Shown here piece by piece: positions 30,740 to 33,225 of a DNA stretch of 33,225 nucleotides. Within the stretch, counting starts at the first letter, position 1, and each line of letters opens with the position of its first letter. The stretch is taken from NCBI GenBank assembly GCA_020636215.1, contig JACJYG010000021.1:1-33225 (forward strand). Reading direction: 5' to 3'. A model generated the notes under the pieces. That model did not search any database, was not told where the DNA came from, and worked only from the letters and a program-made list of their open reading frames with translations. This DNA is from Lewinellaceae bacterium (GTDB lineage Bacteria > Bacteroidota > Bacteroidia > Chitinophagales > Saprospiraceae). Both the position numbers and the translations under genes were made by a program.

Positions 30740-31694
30740 ATAAAATACTAATTGTCTTATTGCTATTTTCCACATCCGGGCTTTTTGCTCAGAATATGAG
30801 TGATTCTGCTGTAGAAACAGAGATCGAAAAGCTCAAAGACGAGGTCCAGGCTCTTCGCTACCAGTTGGATACAATAGTTGAGCACCTGTCTAAAAAAACT
30901 GACATCCCTACAGTTAAAGAATAACAGTTTGAGTAATGAGATCCATGCCTTGAATGAAAGGCTTGTCGATACAAGGGCTACATTAGATACCCTGGAGGGA
31001 GGAATAGAAAAAAAATAGCCGGGAAATTTCCGACACAAAGAGTGATATGGAAGTACGGATACAGGATGCGGAAAAGGCAAGCGAAAAAAGGATATCGGCA
31101 GTTGACCGTTCCCTGAGTAAGAATTCGCTCTATGCCATTATTGGTATCCTGCTGGCCATTTTGTTTTCCGTGCTTTTTTTCTGGCTGGTTAATAAGCGGC
31201 AAAAAACCGATAGATCAGCTATTCTCGAGCAGGTTAGCCAAACGAAAGCTTCTCTGGAAGAAAGCATGGTCAAAGAATTTGAGAAGCAAACAGAGCTGAT
31301 GGAGTCACAGATGGAGTTGCTGAAGCAGCAAAAAGTAGCGCCCAGTGAAAAAGCGGACCTGGAACCTGATCACTCCCTTGCACTGAAACTGGCTGGAGAG
31401 ATCAACCTGATAGAGAGGAACCTTAGTCTCATGGATGAAAAAACAAAAGGGCTTAAGCAGCTAGGAAGATCAGTAGAAAAGCTAAAAGACAACTTGGCTG
31501 CCAACGGTTACGAAATGCCGGTTCTTCTAGGTAAATCATTCAATGAAGGGATGAAACTCACAGTAGTAAATTCTATTCCCGATGAGAACTTGGAGACAGG
31601 AGCCGAGATCATTACAAAGGTTCTGATCCCGCAGGTTAATTATAATGATAAAATGATTCAAATAGCCCAGGTTGAAGTATCAGTAGGCTATTAA
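30736..31694 (+). pseudogene. Frameshifted membrane-anchored coiled-coil protein with GrpE-like head
   Basis: Begins MNKILIVLLLFSTSGLFAQN, a signal peptide, followed by a coiled coil (VETEIEKLKDEVQALRYQLD). Two frame changes (near 30912 and at an A-run, 31008-31015) join segments LKNNSLSNEIHALNERL and ISDTKSDMEVRIQDAEKASE. A transmembrane helix (SLYAIIGILLAILFSVLFFWLV, about 31122-31190) and a second long coiled coil follow. The last 60 residues match the GrpE beta-head pattern: EGMKLTVVNSIPDENLETGA, ITKVLIPQVNYNDKMIQIAQ, VEVSVGY. GrpE is the nucleotide exchange factor of DnaK, so this should serve the Hsp70 encoded 18 bases downstream, fixed at the inner membrane. A signal peptide plus an internal helix implies the first coiled coil is periplasmic and the head cytoplasmic. 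ATGA overlap with the previous gene. Confidence 0.65.
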
Positions 31695-31712
31695 CAGGAA
31701 AAATTAAAAGAA

Positions 31713-33225
31713 ATGAGAAATAAAATTGATTACGGTATAGATCTTGGTACCACAAATTCTGCAATTGCCAGAATGGAAAACGGTACTCCCCTTATAAAAA
31801 AATCAGATACCTTAAAGGATACGGTTCCTTCTTGCATCCACCTCAATCGCCGGCAGGATGTCCTCGTAGGCGATATGGCCAGGAATGTACTAAAAAACGA
31901 TAGTGCTAGAGCTTTAAAGGGTTTTAAAAAAGGAGCAACCAACACGTTCACCGAGTTCAAGCGAACGATGGGCACGACCCATTCCTATGAATCTTCTCAT
32001 ATGGGCAGGAATTTTTCCTCTGAGGAACTTTCGGCTGAAGTGCTGAAAAAATTGAAGTCCTTGATCCAGGATGAAAATTTATCTTCGGTCGTCATTACAG
32101 TTCCGGCAAAATTCCTGAACCCACAGTACGAAGCAACTATGAAAGCGGCCAAGCTGGCCGGTTTTCAACATGTTGAATTGCTGCAGGAGCCGGTGGCTGC
32201 GGCGACCGCTTATGGACTGAACGCAAAAAATAAGGACGGGTACTGGTTGGTGTTTGACTTCGGGGGAGGCACTTTCGATGCGGCTTTGCTGAAAGCAGAA
32301 GAAGGCATACTGGCTGTAAAGGACACCGACGGCGATAACTGGCTTGGAGGCAAAAACCTGGATGAAGCAATCGTCGATCAGATCATCCTCCCCCATCTCC
32401 GGGAAAATTTCGCCATTGACTTCGTACTGGAAGATCCGGAAAAGAAAGAAATGTTGAGATCAGCTGTCAAGTTCTATGCCGAGGAAGCCAAAAACCAGCT
32501 GTCTTTTAAGGAAAAGGTCCATATCCTCACCAACCTTGGGGACTTGCCCTTTGAGGATGAAAATGGAGAGGAGCCGGAAATAGATGTCGAAGTAACACAA
32601 AAAGGCCTGGAACAAATCTTCTGTCCCATTTTCCAAAAGTCCATAGATATTACCAGGGAATTACTGGAGCGAAACCACTTAACAGGGGCAGACCTGGGCG
32701 CCTTGATCCTTGTAGGTGGCCCCACGCATTCTCCCATTCTTAAAAAGATGTTGAAAGAACAAATTACGGAGAAGGTGGACAGCTCGGAAGATCCTATGAC
32801 GGTGGTGGCTAAAGGAGCGGCTTTATTTGCATCTACCATATCCGTGTCGGAAGAGGTGAAAGAAGCCGCCCGGGACAAGACTAAACTGCAATTAGAGGTT
32901 AATTACGAAGCGACTACCGTGGAACCAGACGAACTCATCAACATAAAGGTCCTTAAGGAAAAGACTGTGGGAAACTATCCCGAAAGAGTATTTGCCGAAG
33001 TGGACCGGTTTGACGGCGCCTGGTCGAGTGGGAGGAGGCAAATCGGCGAAAAAGCTACCCTTTTTGAGGTCTTATTGGTTGAGGGCAGGTCCAATCCCTT
33101 CAAAATTAAAGTATACGATGAAAATGGTAACCGGCTTGACTGTGAACCGGAGCAGTTCAACATTTTGCAGGGACTAGGCGGTTTGGATGGCATGCAGGTG
33201 CTTCCCTATCATATTGGCATTGGAA
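31713..33225 (+). CDS. Hsp70/DnaK-family chaperone, 3' end outside the window
   Basis: 504 codons are present without interruption and the gene runs off the window edge. Hsp70 signatures: phosphate-1 loop DYGIDLGTTNSAIA (6-19), VVITVPAKF (about 129-137), LLQEPVAAATAYGL (about 156-169), phosphate-2 VFDFGGGTFDAALL (about 180-193), LGGKNLDEAIVD (about 211-222) and adenosine motif LILVGGPTHSPILKKML (about 331-347). The start of the substrate-binding half follows (about 390 onward). ATG is 18 bases past the GrpE-like stop behind an A-rich leader. The nucleotide-binding lobe is complete, so ATPase activity is expected. Sequence differs from housekeeping DnaK (shorter loops), and its neighbours are an unusual lipoprotein, a CFI-box protein and a membrane GrpE head. 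It is therefore probably a specialised Hsp70 acting at the envelope and not the main cellular DnaK. Confidence 0.88.
   Translation, partial: MRNKIDYGIDLGTTNSAIARMENGTPLIKKSDTLKDTVPSCIHLNRRQDVLVGDMARNVLKNDSARALKGFKKGATNTFTEFKRTMGTTHSYESSHMGRNFSSEELSAEVLKKLKSLIQDENLSSVVITVPAKFLNPQYEATMKAAKLAGFQHVELLQEPVAAATAYGLNAKNKDGYWLVFDFGGGTFDAALLKAEEGILAVKDTDGDNWLGGKNLDEAIVDQIILPHLRENFAIDFVLEDPEKKEMLRSAVKFYAEEAKNQLSFKEKVHILTNLGDLPFEDENGEEPEIDVEVTQKGLEQIFCPIFQKSIDITRELLERNHLTGADLGALILVGGPTHSPILKKMLKEQITEKVDSSEDPMTVVAKGAALFASTISVSEEVKEAARDKTKLQLEVNYEATTVEPDELINIKVLKEKTVGNYPERVFAEVDRFDGAWSSGRRQIGEKATLFEVLLVEGRSNPFKIKVYDENGNRLDCEPEQFNILQGLGGLDGMQVLPYHIGIG

Noticed and set aside
27597..31015. Programmed ribosomal frameshifting in the chaperone operon
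   Set aside because: Thirteen or more shifts in both directions over four genes, without a shared slippery site or downstream structure, is not plausible for programmed events.

Overview
The window reads as Bacteroidota chromosome, and I infer a Saprospiria-like lineage. The evidence is a secreted beta-propeller/Ig-like protein with a type IX secretion sorting tail, weak or absent Shine-Dalgarno sites, one TAnnTTTG-type promoter element and G/C-rich palindromic intergenic elements. Most of the left half is G+C rich, with AT-richer islands inside it.

Left half (507-19464, all + strand) is a defence island. Its core is three consecutive genes: a 1718-residue DEAD/DEAH helicase with a DUF1998 region and a nuclease-like C-terminus, a SNF2/RapA-type helicase overlapping it by 4 bases, and a 1318-residue Eco57I/PglX-type adenine methyltransferase. 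The combination resembles class 1 DISARM (DrmA, DrmB, DrmD, DrmMI), but with DrmA and DrmB fused and the phospholipase-D nuclease DrmC replaced by a fused C-terminal domain. After it come an unknown two-helix membrane protein, a DUF262/DUF1524 (GmrSD/SspE/BrxU-type) nuclease, a Schlafen AlbA_2/ATPase regulator, and a UvrD-type helicase with an N-terminal RelE/ParE-like domain. By composition, the RelE-UvrD gene matches the helicase core. The 12.6-17.3 kb block between them is AT-richer and looks like an inserted module.

Middle (19476-25868, all - strand) is ordinary cell-envelope content: two small or unknown proteins, a signal-peptide protein, and a T9SS cargo protein whose five Ig-like repeats have an exact 72-residue period. 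A lone + strand gene at 26412 has a PD-(D/E)XK-like motif.

Right end (27597 to the window edge, + strand) is a tight operon that looks like a private Hsp70 machine. In order it holds a lipoprotein with about eight 41-residue helical repeats, a protein starting NPYRTVGLL (possibly J-domain related), a CFI-box protein, a membrane-anchored coiled-coil protein with a GrpE-like C-terminal head, and an Hsp70/DnaK homologue cut by the window end. The first four genes are broken by about a dozen single-base frameshifts while the protein sequence in each frame stays intact. This means either clustered sequencing errors or very recent decay. No tRNA, rRNA, CRISPR array, transposase or integrase was seen.
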